Assembly (NCBI GenBank): GCA_946479475.1
Contig: CAMLGG010000034.1
Span: 1-29,936, forward strand
Length of the DNA: 29,936 bases
Reading direction: 5' to 3'
From: an uncultured Ideonella sp.
GTDB taxonomy: Bacteria > Pseudomonadota > Gammaproteobacteria > Burkholderiales > Burkholderiaceae
In this document: positions 15,268-22,742 of the stretch, in pieces
How the letters are laid out: every line of letters starts with the position of its first letter
Numbering within the stretch: the first letter of the stretch is position 1
Translations under genes and position numbers: made by a program
Notes under the pieces: generated by a model
What the model was told of the DNA's origin: nothing
Seen by the model: only the letters and a program-made list of their open reading frames with translations
Database searches by the model: none

Positions 15268-15733
15268 GGAAACGACTGTAGCCAGCAGGATCTTCAGCAC
15301 CAAGAAGGCACCTGCAGGTAACCGGCCCCGAGCGGCCCGTGCCAACCAGGTGCCCGGCTGCGCCCTCACGGCTGCGCTCGCCGCGATGGGCGGCCGCTGG
15401 AAGCTGTTCATCGTCTACCGCCTTTCCGACGGGCCGATGCATTTCGCGGCGCTGCGGCGCAGCCTGCCGGACATGAGTGCCAAGGTGCTGGCGCAGCAAC
15501 TGCACGAGATGCATGCCGACGGCCTGGTCGACCGCAGGCCGAGCGGACCGGTGCCGGCCCGGGTGGTGTACGCGCTCTCCGCGCACGGCCTTTCGCTGCT
15601 GCCGGTGGCCGAGGCGATCCGTGCCTGGGGCAGGGGGCATCAGGACTTCCATGCCCGCTCGGGCAGGCCGGACACCGCGACGGACGGGCGCGCCGTTTGC
15701 GGATCCGGCGTTCCCGGTTTCGCCCCGCGGTGA
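15266..15733 (+). CDS. HxlR-family winged-helix transcriptional regulator
   Basis: A 155-residue regulator. The core GCALTAALAAMGGRWKLFIV, YRLSDGPMHFAALRRSLPDM, SAKVLAQQLHEMHADGLVDR and ARVVYALSAHGLSLLPVAEA is the full HxlR winged helix, with the conserved CxL...GGRW start. The N-terminal 28 residues and the C-terminal tail (about 30 residues, GRPDTATDGRAVCG) look poorly structured. The ATG at 15266 is chosen because a purine-rich AGGGGGCAGGA lies 1-10 nt upstream; a GTG at 15350 would also leave the core intact. HxlR proteins often sense reactive electrophiles or phenolics. The likely target is itself and the divergent lipoprotein gene. Confidence 0.87.
   Translation: METTVASRIFSTKKAPAGNRPRAARANQVPGCALTAALAAMGGRWKLFIVYRLSDGPMHFAALRRSLPDMSAKVLAQQLHEMHADGLVDRRPSGPVPARVVYALSAHGLSLLPVAEAIRAWGRGHQDFHARSGRPDTATDGRAVCGSGVPGFAPR
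15275..15303 (-). promoter_or_regulatory. Predicted promoter of the small lipoprotein, nested in hxlR
   Basis: Minus strand TTGGTG (15303-15298), 17-bp spacer, TACAGT (15280-15275). The predicted transcription start is within one or two bases of the ATG at 15267. The promoter lies inside the first codons of the divergent HxlR gene, so binding of that regulator nearby would readily affect it. Confidence 0.5.
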
Positions 15734-15743
15734 GGGGAGCGTG

Positions 15744-16751
15744 TCAGGGCGCCGGCCTGGCCGCGCGGCTTTGCGTCGGGCTGCAGCCGAACTGGCCCTG
15801 GTACCAGCGCGAGAACCCGCTGGGCGCGGCGAAGCCCAGCAGGGCCGCCACGTCGGTCAGCGGCCGGTCGCTCTGCGTGACGTAGCGCGTCGCCAGCTCC
15901 ACCCGCAGCTGGTTGACCAGGTCGGAGAAGGTGACGTCCTGCTCGGCCAGGCGCCGCTGCACGGTGCGCGGTACCAGGCCCAGGTGCTCCGACACCATCT
16001 CGATGCTGCAGCGGCCGGAAGGCAGGAGCAGCAGCACGGTGCGGCGCACGTCCTCCAGCACCGTGCGCGAGGCGTCCACCTGCACCGTCTCGTCGAGCAG
16101 GCGTTGCGCGTAGCGGGCCATCAGCGGATCGGCGCTGGCGTTCTTCGCATCGAGGTCGTACCTCGAGCACACGATGCCGTTGAAGTCGTGGTTGAACTCG
16201 ACGCAAGGGCCGAACACCCGCAGGTGGGTGCGCGTGTCGCGCGGCGGCGAGTGCATGAAGCAGACGCGACGCGGATGCCACTGCGGGCCGAGCACCTGCC
16301 GCATCAGCCTCAGCAGCACGCCGATGGCCATCTCGATCGCCTGGCGAACGGGCACCTTGGGGCCGACGACGATCTCCTCGCGCACGACCACCACGCCAGC
16401 CGACTCCTCCAGCATGATCGAGAGCGAGCCGTTGAGCGCCGCGTGGTAGCGGATGAGCACCGCAATCGAGTCGCGCAGCGTCGGCTGGTCGCGGATCAGC
16501 AAGCCCACCGGCCCGAGGTTGGACAGCTGCCGCGTCTCGGCCATGCGCAGGCCGAAGCTCTCGATGCCGGACTGCCGGGCCGAATCCTCCAGCAGCTGCG
16601 CGACCTTGTCCGCCGGCAGCTTCAGGTCCGGATCGGCCAGCATGGATGGGGTGAGACCGGCATCCATCAGCATCCGGTTCGGATCGAGGCCGGCGTCGCG
16701 CGCCACCTCGGCGTAGTTGGTCAGGCTTGCGGCTCGCACCAGGCTGTGCAT
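15744..16751 (-). CDS. AraC-family regulator with N-terminal Arabinose_bd-type domain
   Basis: A 335-residue OruR/ArgR-like AraC regulator. The N-terminal domain (about 1-205) contains [40 protein letters not shown] and [20 protein letters not shown], as in the PF12625 group. The C-terminal pair of helix-turn-helix motifs (about 235-330) contains [20 protein letters not shown] and [20 protein letters not shown], then [10 protein letters not shown]. The ATG at 16751 is preferred over the longer reading frame (to 16811) because the family begins near SLVRAASL. It diverges from the dioxygenase gene across 98 bp, so that gene is its likely target. Confidence 0.9.
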   Translation of the reverse strand: MHSLVRAASLTNYAEVARDAGLDPNRMLMDAGLTPSMLADPDLKLPADKVAQLLEDSARQSGIESFGLRMAETRQLSNLGPVGLLIRDQPTLRDSIAVLIRYHAALNGSLSIMLEESAGVVVVREEIVVGPKVPVRQAIEMAIGVLLRLMRQVLGPQWHPRRVCFMHSPPRDTRTHLRVFGPCVEFNHDFNGIVCSRYDLDAKNASADPLMARYAQRLLDETVQVDASRTVLEDVRRTVLLLLPSGRCSIEMVSEHLGLVPRTVQRRLAEQDVTFSDLVNQLRVELATRYVTQSDRPLTDVAALLGFAAPSGFSRWYQGQFGCSPTQSRAARPAP

Positions 16752-16759
16752 GTCACCGG

Positions 16760-16787
16760 ATGGTAAGTGGGCGTCCTCGCCCGTCAA
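16760..16787 (-). promoter_or_regulatory. Predicted promoter of the AraC-family gene
   Basis: Minus strand TTGACG (16787-16782), 16-bp spacer, TACCAT (16765-16760). The transcription start would fall 2-3 nt before the ATG at 16751, a nearly leaderless message. It lies in the divergent intergenic region shared with the dioxygenase gene. Confidence 0.5.
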
Positions 16788-16849
16788 GCCGGGTCGGCCC
16801 GCCTTGTCCACACTGGACCGGGTCGAAGAGCGAAGACAGGAGACAGACC

Positions 16850-17761
16850 ATGAACACCACCCCCGGCATCGGCGCGCCCGCCTTCGTGCGGGCCGGCGCC
16901 TTGAAGGACTCGATGCGCATCGAGCCCCTGACCTGCACCATCGGCGCCGAGATCTCGGGCATCGACCTGGGCTCCGCGGCCCAGGACGATGGCCTGCTCG
17001 CCGAGATCCGCGCGCTGCTGCTCAGGCACCGCGTGCTGTTCTTCCGCGACCAGGACATCACGCGGGCGCAGCACGTGGCCTTCGCCCGCCGGTTCGGCGA
17101 GCTGGAGGATCACCCGGTGGCCGGCAGCGACCCCGAGCACCCTGGCCTGGTGCGGATCTACAAGTCCCCCGACTCGCCCAACGACCGCTACGAGAACGCC
17201 TGGCACACCGACGCGACCTGGCGCGAGAACCCGCCCTTCGGCTGCGTGCTGCGCTGCGTGGAGTGCCCGCCCGTGGGCGGCGACACGATGTGGGCCAACA
17301 TGGTCGAGGCCTACGCCCGGCTGCCGGAGGAAATCAAGCAGAAGATCGCCGGCCTGAGGGCGCGCCACAGCATCGAGGCCAGCTTCGGCGCCGCCATGCC
17401 GGCCGACAGGCGCCTCGCGCTCAGGGCCCAGTACCCGGACGCGGAGCACCCGGTCGTGCGCACCCATCCGGAGACAGGCGAGAAGGTGCTGTTCGTCAAC
17501 GGCTTCACCACCCACTTCACGAACTACCACACCGCGGCCAACGTCCGCTTCGGCCAGGACTACAGCCCGGGCGCCAGCCAGCTGCTGAACTACCTCGTCA
17601 GCCAGGCCTTCATCCCCGAGTTCCAGGTGCGCTGGCGCTGGAGAAGGAACTCGATGGCCTTTTGGGACAACCGCTCGACCCAGCACTACGCGGTCATGGA
17701 CTACCCGCCCTGCCACCGGAAGATGGAGCGGGCCGGGATCGTGGGAGACCGACCTTTCTGA
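16850..17761 (+). CDS. TauD/TfdA-family Fe(II)/2-oxoglutarate-dependent dioxygenase
   Basis: A 303-residue non-heme iron dioxygenase. [20 protein letters not shown] and [20 protein letters not shown] are the typical N-terminal blocks. The iron triad is H119 and D121 in [20 protein letters not shown] plus H279 in [12 protein letters not shown], and the 2-oxoglutarate-binding Arg is R290 or R294 near [20 protein letters not shown] at 16838-16842 sets the start. Members hydroxylate taurine, alkyl sulfates, 2,4-D and related compounds; this one's substrate is not evident. Its stop overlaps the metX promoter (TGACTGGTAGACT), so read-through into the methionine genes is controlled by the riboswitch and terminator that follow. 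Likely regulated by the divergent AraC protein. Confidence 0.93.
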   Translation: MNTTPGIGAPAFVRAGALKDSMRIEPLTCTIGAEISGIDLGSAAQDDGLLAEIRALLLRHRVLFFRDQDITRAQHVAFARRFGELEDHPVAGSDPEHPGLVRIYKSPDSPNDRYENAWHTDATWRENPPFGCVLRCVECPPVGGDTMWANMVEAYARLPEEIKQKIAGLRARHSIEASFGAAMPADRRLALRAQYPDAEHPVVRTHPETGEKVLFVNGFTTHFTNYHTAANVRFGQDYSPGASQLLNYLVSQAFIPEFQVRWRWRRNSMAFWDNRSTQHYAVMDYPPCHRKMERAGIVGDRPF

Positions 17762-17762
17762 C

Positions 17763-17771
17763 TGGTAGACT
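17763..17771 (+). promoter_or_regulatory. metX promoter: extended -10 element
   Basis: TGGTAGACT: an extended -10 (TGn) joined to TAGACT (17766-17771). Transcription would begin near 17778, about 4 nt before the first riboswitch stem. It overlaps the end of the dioxygenase gene. No good -35 is visible, which fits an extended -10. The same TAGACT hexamer occurs before mmsA and the alpha/beta hydrolase gene. Confidence 0.6.
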
Positions 17772-17781
17772 CCTCCCCCAC

Positions 17782-17834
17782 AGCGCCGATTTGCTCCGGA
17801 TTGCGGGCGCTCTAACAAATGCAGCTAAACAGGA
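17782..17834 (+). promoter_or_regulatory. SAM-II riboswitch aptamer upstream of metX
   Basis: The RNA matches the SAM-II (metA/SAM_alpha) consensus as I remember it from the crystallised environmental aptamer: a GCGC..GATTTG 5' part and a 3' ACAAATGCAGCTAAA part in the same order and spacing. P1 is AGCGCC (17782-17787) with GGCGCT (17806-17811). The pseudoknot pairs ATTTG (17789-17793) with CAAAT (17816-17820) and TTGC (17801-17804) with GCAG (17821-17824, one G-U). The invariant GCTAAA is at 17824-17829. SAM binding would stabilise the pseudoknot and reduce metX-metW expression. A terminator follows after 7 nt. Confidence 0.9.
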
Positions 17835-17841
17835 CCCGAAG

Positions 17842-17880
17842 ACCCGGTGTCCGCTTTGGCTTGCGGCACCGGGTTTTCGT
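17842..17880 (+). terminator. Intrinsic terminator between SAM-II aptamer and metX
   Basis: ACCCGGTG (17842-17849) pairs with CACCGGGT (17867-17874), and CCGC (17851-17854) with GCGG (17863-17866); one bulged T and an 8-nt loop. TTTTCGTCTT follows. It lies upstream of the metX ribosome-binding site, so the riboswitch probably acts by transcription attenuation, not by hiding the start site. Confidence 0.85.
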
Positions 17881-17898
17881 CTTGGAGAGTCGAGTTCC

Positions 17899-19029
17899 AT
17901 GAGGTCGGTCGGCTTCGTCGCCCCGCAGCGCATGCAATTTGCCGAGCCGCTGCCGCTGCAAAGCGGCGCCAGGCTCGCGTCCTACGAGCTGGTCTACGAG
18001 ACCTACGGCACCCTCAACGCGGAGCGCAGCAACGCGGTGCTGGTCTGCCACGCGCTCAATGCCTCGCACCACGTCGCGGGCGAGTATGCAGACCAGCCCA
18101 ACAGCACCGGCTGGTGGGACAACCTGGTGGGCCCCGGCAAGCCGCTGGACACCGATCGATTCTTCGTCATCGGCGTCAACAACCCCGGCTCGTGCTTCGG
18201 CTCGACGGGCCCCATGCACCTGAACCCGGCCACCGGCCAGCCCTACGGCGCCGACTTCCCGGTCGTCACGGTGGAGGATTGGGTGGACGCGCAGGCTCGC
18301 CTCATCGAGCGCCTGGGCATCACGCAGTTGGCGGCCGTGCTCGGCGGCAGCCTCGGGGGGATGCAGGCCCTGGCGTGGACGCTGCGCTATCCCGAGCGCC
18401 TGCGCCACTGCATCGCGGTGGCCACCGCACCGAACCTCTCGGCCCAGAACATCGCCTTCAACGAGGTGGCGCGGCGGGCCATCGTGACCGACCCCGACTT
18501 CCACGGCGGCCACTTCTACGCCCATGGCGTGGTGCCCAAGCGCGGCCTGAGGGTGGCCCGCATGATCGGCCACATCACCTACCTGTCGGACGACTCGATG
18601 GAGGCCAAGTTCGGCCGCGAGCTGCGCGAAGCCGAGCTGGGCTACAGCACGCAGGACATCGAGTTCCAGATCGAGAGCTACCTGCGCTACCAGGGCGACA
18701 AGTTCAGCGAGTACTTCGACGCCAACACCTACCTGCTCATCACCCGCGCCCTGGACTACTTCGACCCGGCGCGCGCCCACGGCGGCGACCTGGCTGCGGC
18801 GTTCAAGGTGGCGAGCGACAAGAAGTTCCTCCTCGTGAGCTTCACCACCGACTGGCGCTTCTCCCCGGCCCGCTCGCGCGAGATCGTCAAGGCCCTGGTC
18901 GACAACCGCGCCGACGTCAGCTACGCGGAGATCGACGCCCCGCACGGCCACGACGCCTTCCTGCTGGAGGACCCGCGCTACCACGCGCTGATGCGGTCCT
19001 ACTTCGAACGCGTGGCGCAGGGAGCGTGA
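17899..19029 (+). CDS. metX: Homoserine O-acyltransferase (MetX)
   Basis: A 376-residue alpha/beta-hydrolase-fold enzyme that acylates homoserine (acetyl- or succinyl-CoA) in the first committed step of methionine synthesis. Diagnostic blocks: [53 protein letters not shown], the nucleophile elbow [13 protein letters not shown] (S151), [15 protein letters not shown] (D318) and [12 protein letters not shown] (H351). Beta-proteobacterial MetX enzymes often use succinyl-CoA, but I cannot decide between donors by eye. GGAGAG at 17884-17889 is 9 nt before the ATG. The same frame stays open far upstream through the riboswitch, but that part is non-coding. It is followed after a 116-bp repeat-bearing gap by metW. 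Confidence 0.96.
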   Translation: MRSVGFVAPQRMQFAEPLPLQSGARLASYELVYETYGTLNAERSNAVLVCHALNASHHVAGEYADQPNSTGWWDNLVGPGKPLDTDRFFVIGVNNPGSCFGSTGPMHLNPATGQPYGADFPVVTVEDWVDAQARLIERLGITQLAAVLGGSLGGMQALAWTLRYPERLRHCIAVATAPNLSAQNIAFNEVARRAIVTDPDFHGGHFYAHGVVPKRGLRVARMIGHITYLSDDSMEAKFGRELREAELGYSTQDIEFQIESYLRYQGDKFSEYFDANTYLLITRALDYFDPARAHGGDLAAAFKVASDKKFLLVSFTTDWRFSPARSREIVKALVDNRADVSYAEIDAPHGHDAFLLEDPRYHALMRSYFERVAQGA

Positions 19030-19044
19030 AGCATGAGACATCCT

Positions 19045-19145
19045 GGGACAACCCACTGTCGGCGGGCCGAGTGCAGGGCCGCTCCCAAGCCGGCCCGCAT
19101 CCCCTCGGGGGATCGGCCGACGTACTCGTCGGGCGAGGGGCTCCA
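19045..19145. repeat. Dispersed GC-rich repeat, copy B, between metX and metW
   Basis: The 116-bp metX-metW gap holds CATCCCCTCGGGGGATCGG, a spacer, then GGGCGAGGGGCTCC directly before the metW ATG. The order (CCCCTCGGGGG palindrome, about 20-25 nt, GGGGCTCC) is that of copy A. The minus strand also shows GGGAGCGGCCCTGC as in copy C. Its last bases, GAGGGG, serve as metW's Shine-Dalgarno. Edges are approximate. Confidence 0.65.
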
Positions 19146-19730
19146 ATGAGTGAACGCAAGGACCTCGAAGTCATCGCCCGGCTCGTGCCTCCGGGCTCGC
19201 GTGTGCTCGACCTGGGCTGCGGCACCGGCGAGCTGCTGGCCTACCTGCGCGACAAGCGCCAGTGCACCGGCTATGGCGTGGAGCTCGACGACGCGAACGT
19301 GCTCGCCTGCGTGAACCGCGGCGTCAAGGTGATCCAGCTCAACCTGGAGGAGGGCCTGAAGCTGTTCGACGACCGCAGCTTCGACGTCGTGCTGCAGCTC
19401 GAGACATTGCAGCACCTGCGCAACGCCGAGCACATGCTGCGCGAGACGGCCCGCGTCGGGCGCATCGGCATCGTGAGCTTTCCCAACTTCGCGCACTGGC
19501 CGAACCGCCTGGCGGTGATGCGCGGCCGCATGCCGGTGACGCGGGCCCTGCCCTACGAGTGGTACGACACGCCCAACATCCGCGTGGGCACGTACAAGGA
19601 TTTCGAGGTGCTGGCGCGCAAGAACGGGCTGGACATCCTCGACAGCTTCGGCCTGCAGCACGGCGAGGTGCGCCGGCGCTGGCCGAACCTCACGGCCAGC
19701 GTCGCGGTCTTCAAGTTCGAGCGGGCGTAG
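19146..19730 (+). CDS. metW: Methionine biosynthesis protein MetW
   Basis: A 194-residue class I methyltransferase-fold protein that partners MetX. The SAM-binding motif is RVLDLGCGTGELLAYL (about 19-34), followed by GYGVELDDANVLACVNRGVK, the acidic LNLEEGLKLFDDRSFDVVLQ, and the family blocks VSFPNFAHWPNRLAVMRGRM, PYEWYDTPNIRVGTYKDFEV and NLTASVAVFKFER. In organisms with MetX-type acyltransferase, MetW is needed for full activity, apparently by forming a complex with MetX; no methyl transfer is established. The start is set by the ATG 5 nt after AGGGG, which belongs to the inserted repeat. It is probably transcribed with metX under riboswitch control. A hairpin follows at 19746-19766. Confidence 0.95.
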   Translation: MSERKDLEVIARLVPPGSRVLDLGCGTGELLAYLRDKRQCTGYGVELDDANVLACVNRGVKVIQLNLEEGLKLFDDRSFDVVLQLETLQHLRNAEHMLRETARVGRIGIVSFPNFAHWPNRLAVMRGRMPVTRALPYEWYDTPNIRVGTYKDFEVLARKNGLDILDSFGLQHGEVRRRWPNLTASVAVFKFERA

Positions 19731-19745
19731 GCGATCTCGCTCCAT

Positions 19746-19766
19746 GAGCGCCCGGTGCGGGCGCTC
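19746..19766 (+). terminator. Hairpin after metW
   Basis: GAGCGCCCG (19746-19754), GTG loop, CGGGCGCTC (19758-19766): a perfect 9-bp stem 15 bp after the metW stop. There is no T tract. It probably ends or stabilises the metXW transcript. Confidence 0.6.
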
Positions 19767-19950
19767 CTCCAGGCGGTTCTGGCACCCATGTGCCGCCCAA
19801 GCGCCGATTCGGCCGTGACGTATGTCCGGGCCTACGGGGCCATCCGACGCCGGGTCGACGAAGCGCCTGGCCAGCCATGCCAACATGATGCCGTTCGCGC
19901 GTTCAGCGCGCCGCCTGCCGTTTCATCGACAACCATGTGAGGGTGCCGGG

Positions 19951-21726
19951 ATGCCAATCCGTTCTTTCGTCGTCCGTCTCAATGCATGCGTGGCCGCCCT
20001 GCTGGGTGCGACCGGCATGACCGCCGCCGTGCATGCCGCCCTGCCGGCCGGCGGTCCGGGCGCTTCTGCTGCGAAGGTCACCGACCAGATCATCATCAAG
20101 TACCGCGAGCAGGACGTGGCGGCGATGCAGGCCGCGGAGGCGGGCGTCACCGTTCAGGCCATGGGCCTGGCGCAGGCCGCAGCGCAACGCCACGGCGTCA
20201 GCCTGCAGGCCACCCGGCAGACCGCCGATCGCGCCCTGGTGGCCCGGTTGAGCAGCCGCCTGCCCGTAGCCGAGGTGGAGCGCATCGCCGCCGAGATCGC
20301 CCAGTCCGATCCCTCGGTGCTCTACGCCGAGCCGGACCGGATGAAGCGCGTCCTGCTGACGCCGAACGACCCGATGTACGGCAACCAGTGGCACTACCAC
20401 GAGCGCACGGCCGGCATGAACCTGCCGCTGGCCTGGAGCCTCGGCGCCGGCGGAGGCATCACCGTGGCGGTGATCGACACCGGCTACCGGGGCCATGCCG
20501 ACCTGCGCGGCAACATCGTCGCCGGCTATGACTTCATCTCCGACGCGACGATGGCGAACGACGGCAACGGCCGCGACAGCAACCCGGCCGACACCGGCGA
20601 CTGGACGGACGCAGGCGAGTGTGGAGACGGCTGGGAAGCCTCCGACAGCTCGTGGCACGGCACTCACGTGGCCGGCACCATCGCGGCGACCACCGGCAAT
20701 GCCCTCGGCGTTGCCGGCGTCGCCTACGGGGCCAAGGTCATGCCTGTGCGCGTCCTGGGCAAGTGTGGCGGCTACGATTCCGACATCGCCGACGCGATCG
20801 TCTGGGCGTCGGGCGGGGCGGTCAGCGGCGTGCCCGGCACGGCGACGCCGGCGCGTGTGCTCAACCTGTCGCTCGGCGGCAGCGGGCCTTGCGGTGCCAC
20901 CATGCAGGCCGCCATCAACAGTGCCCGCAGCCGCAAGTCGGTCGTCGTGGTGGCGGCTGGCAATTCGTCCGCCGACGCCTCGGGGTTTTCACCGGCCAAC
21001 TGCACCGGAGTGATCACCGTGGCCGCCGTCGGCCGGACCGCCGAACGAGCCTACTACTCGAACTACGGGGCTGTGGTCGAGATTGCCGGGCCGGGGGGCG
21101 ACCAGAGCTGGTCCGAGGCCGATGGAGTGCTCTCGACTTCCAATGCAGGCCTGAAAGGGCCGGCGGGCGACGCCTACGCCTACTACCAGGGTACCTCGAT
21201 GGCGACGCCTCACGTCGCCGGCGCAGTGGCCCTCATGTTGTCGAAGAACCCGGCTCTCACGCCCGACCAGGTGCTTGCGCGGCTTCGCGCCAGCACCAAG
21301 CCTTTCGCGAACTGCACCGGCTGCGGCTCGGGCCTGGTCGACGCCTACGAGGCGAGCTTGTCCGCGTCCGCGACGGCCGTCGCGGAGGCAGAAGGCAACA
21401 ACACCTATGCCACTGCGCAAGTCCTCTCGCCGACCAACGCAGTCGTCAGCGGCAGCATGGCTACCTCGAGCGACCTGGACATCTACAAGGTCACCGTGCA
21501 GCCCGGCCACTGGCTGATCGCCTCGATGGCACCCGGGTCATACGCCAGCGACTTCGATCTGTTCCTCGTCAACAGCGCCGGCACCGTGCTCGCCAGGAGT
21601 GAAAGAAGCGCCGGATTGACGGACCGTGTCACGTACAAGAACGCCAAGGCGGTCGCCCAGACCTTGTATGTGCGTGTCGTGTACCGCAGCCAGCCGGGCG
21701 CCTATACGATGAACGTTCGCCATTGA
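19951..21726 (+). CDS. Secreted subtilisin-like (S8) serine protease with PPC domain
   Basis: A 591-residue preproenzyme. The signal peptide is residues 1 to about 30 (VRLNACVAALLGATGM..AVHA). The propeptide (about 43-135) contains VTDQIIIKYREQD and ends YAEPDRMKRV. The catalytic domain has D176 (VAVIDTGYRGH), H236 (SSWHGTHVAGTIAA) and S416 (YQGTSMATPHVAGAVALML), with the oxyanion Asn in VVVVAAGNSSADASGFSPAN. Several cysteines in the catalytic domain suggest disulfides. Residues about 480-591 form a bacterial pre-peptidase C-terminal (PPC) domain (DLDIYKVTVQPGHWLIASMA). This matches the extracellular alkaline proteases of Burkholderiales and Xanthomonads. Start 19951 is preferred over the in-frame ATG at 19822 because GAGGG precedes it and the signal peptide begins there. 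It is probably type II secreted. Confidence 0.95.
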   Translation: MPIRSFVVRLNACVAALLGATGMTAAVHAALPAGGPGASAAKVTDQIIIKYREQDVAAMQAAEAGVTVQAMGLAQAAAQRHGVSLQATRQTADRALVARLSSRLPVAEVERIAAEIAQSDPSVLYAEPDRMKRVLLTPNDPMYGNQWHYHERTAGMNLPLAWSLGAGGGITVAVIDTGYRGHADLRGNIVAGYDFISDATMANDGNGRDSNPADTGDWTDAGECGDGWEASDSSWHGTHVAGTIAATTGNALGVAGVAYGAKVMPVRVLGKCGGYDSDIADAIVWASGGAVSGVPGTATPARVLNLSLGGSGPCGATMQAAINSARSRKSVVVVAAGNSSADASGFSPANCTGVITVAAVGRTAERAYYSNYGAVVEIAGPGGDQSWSEADGVLSTSNAGLKGPAGDAYAYYQGTSMATPHVAGAVALMLSKNPALTPDQVLARLRASTKPFANCTGCGSGLVDAYEASLSASATAVAEAEGNNTYATAQVLSPTNAVVSGSMATSSDLDIYKVTVQPGHWLIASMAPGSYASDFDLFLVNSAGTVLARSERSAGLTDRVTYKNAKAVAQTLYVRVVYRSQPGAYTMNVRH

Positions 21727-21745
21727 AGCGCCTCGGGACGGCGGC

Positions 21746-22594
21746 TCACTGGCTGCCGCCCTCCAGCGGCGCCAGCGGCTCGAAGGCCGCCGGCTGCTTG
21801 CTCTTCCACGAATCGATGGCGAGGGCCATCTCGCCGGTGTCGAAGATGGCGCTCTGGAGCAGCGTCATCTGGGCGAGAGACTCGGCTGTGCCGTGGTCGC
21901 GGGCGATGTTGAGCGCCAGCTTGCTGCCGGCGATCGCGAGCGGGCTCCTGGCGGCGATCTGCGCGGCGAGCTCGTGGGCATGGGCCGAAAGCGCACCCGC
22001 ATCCGGCAGCACCGCGTTGACCAGGCCCACGGCGAGCGCGCGCTGCGCGTCCACCCGCTCGCCGGTGTAGGCCATCTGCCGTGCCACGCCCTGGGGCAGG
22101 ATCTTCGGCAGCCGCTGCAGCGAGCCGAGGTCCGCCACCATGCCGATGTGGATCTCCTGCACGGTGAAGAAGGCATCGGCGCTGCACAGGCGGATGTCGC
22201 AGGCTGCGGCCAGGTCGAGCGCACCGCCGATGCAGCCGCCCTGCACCGCGCAGATCGTGGGGAAGCGCGCCTCGTCGAGCGCGTCGAAGCAGGCCATCAG
22301 CCGGCGCAGGCCAGTCTGGAAGGCCTGGCGCTTTCGCGCCGTCGAAACGTCCAGCATCGGCATGGAGCTGCCTGCGAAGACTTCGAGTGCCATGCCGGCC
22401 GAGAAATGCTTGCCGGTGGAGTCGAGGATCAGCACGCGGGTGCGGCCCTCGTCGTCGAGCGCGCGGACCGCGTCCCGCAAGGCCGGGAAGAAGCCCGGGT
22501 CCATGGTGTTCATGCGCTCGGGCCGGTCGAGGGTCAGGCGGGCGACCCCGGTCTCGGCATCGAGGGCCAGGTCGAAGTAGCTCGGGGTCGGCAT
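21746..22594 (-). CDS. Crotonase-family protein resembling dienoyl-CoA isomerase (ECH1)
   Basis: A 282-residue crotonase-fold enzyme. The oxyanion-hole segments are KHFSAGMALEVF and VQGGCIGGALDLAAACDIRL. At the active site, VQEIHIGMVADLGSLQRLPK carries E147 and D155, the same QE-x8-AD spacing and sequence context as rat delta3,5-delta2,4-dienoyl-CoA isomerase (E196/D204). The position of the first hydratase glutamate is instead Asp (GGALDLA, D127). This favours isomerisation of 3,5-dienoyl-CoA over hydration. It would help degrade unsaturated fatty acids with odd-positioned double bonds. A run AAAGGG lies about 8 nt before the ATG. It diverges from the lipase-like hydrolase across 148 bp; together they suggest lipid use. 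Confidence 0.9.
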   Translation of the reverse strand: MPTPSYFDLALDAETGVARLTLDRPERMNTMDPGFFPALRDAVRALDDEGRTRVLILDSTGKHFSAGMALEVFAGSSMPMLDVSTARKRQAFQTGLRRLMACFDALDEARFPTICAVQGGCIGGALDLAAACDIRLCSADAFFTVQEIHIGMVADLGSLQRLPKILPQGVARQMAYTGERVDAQRALAVGLVNAVLPDAGALSAHAHELAAQIAARSPLAIAGSKLALNIARDHGTAESLAQMTLLQSAIFDTGEMALAIDSWKSKQPAAFEPLAPLEGGSQ

Positions 22595-22658
22595 GGCTTG
22601 CCCTTTCTGCGCTGCGTGACAAAGGCGCCTAGCCTAACGCCGCCCAAGGGATGCTCCG

Positions 22659-22672
22659 TCACATCCGTGACA
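22659..22672. promoter_or_regulatory. Small palindrome in the ECH1-like/hydrolase divergent region
   Basis: GTCAC-atcc-GTGAC, a perfect inverted repeat. It lies about 65 bp upstream of the ECH1-like start and about 70 bp upstream of the hydrolase start. It could be a regulator site serving both genes; no regulator is encoded next to it. Confidence 0.3.
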
Positions 22673-22729
22673 GGCGCATGCGCGGGCATGCGAGGGAAGA
22701 CCTTGTGGCCGCCGCCCCCGGCAGGCCCC

Positions 22730-22735
22730 TAGACT
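22730..22735 (+). promoter_or_regulatory. -10-like TAGACT of the alpha/beta hydrolase gene
   Basis: TAGACT ends 7 nt before the ATG at 22743, which puts the start of transcription at or beside the start codon. No Shine-Dalgarno is present in the bases between. No good -35 is visible at 16-18 bp. Confidence 0.45.
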
Positions 22736-22742
22736 CGCGCGG

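Noticed and set aside
16717..17898. N-terminal extension of metX through the dioxygenase gene
   Set aside because: The frame is open for 394 codons before the MetX start but is out of frame with the dioxygenase and crosses the SAM-II aptamer and terminator. MetX homology begins at 17899.
19822..19950. Upstream start for the S8 protease
   Set aside because: It would bury the signal peptide 43 residues inside the protein; the ATG at 19951 has a GAGGG site and begins the signal peptide.
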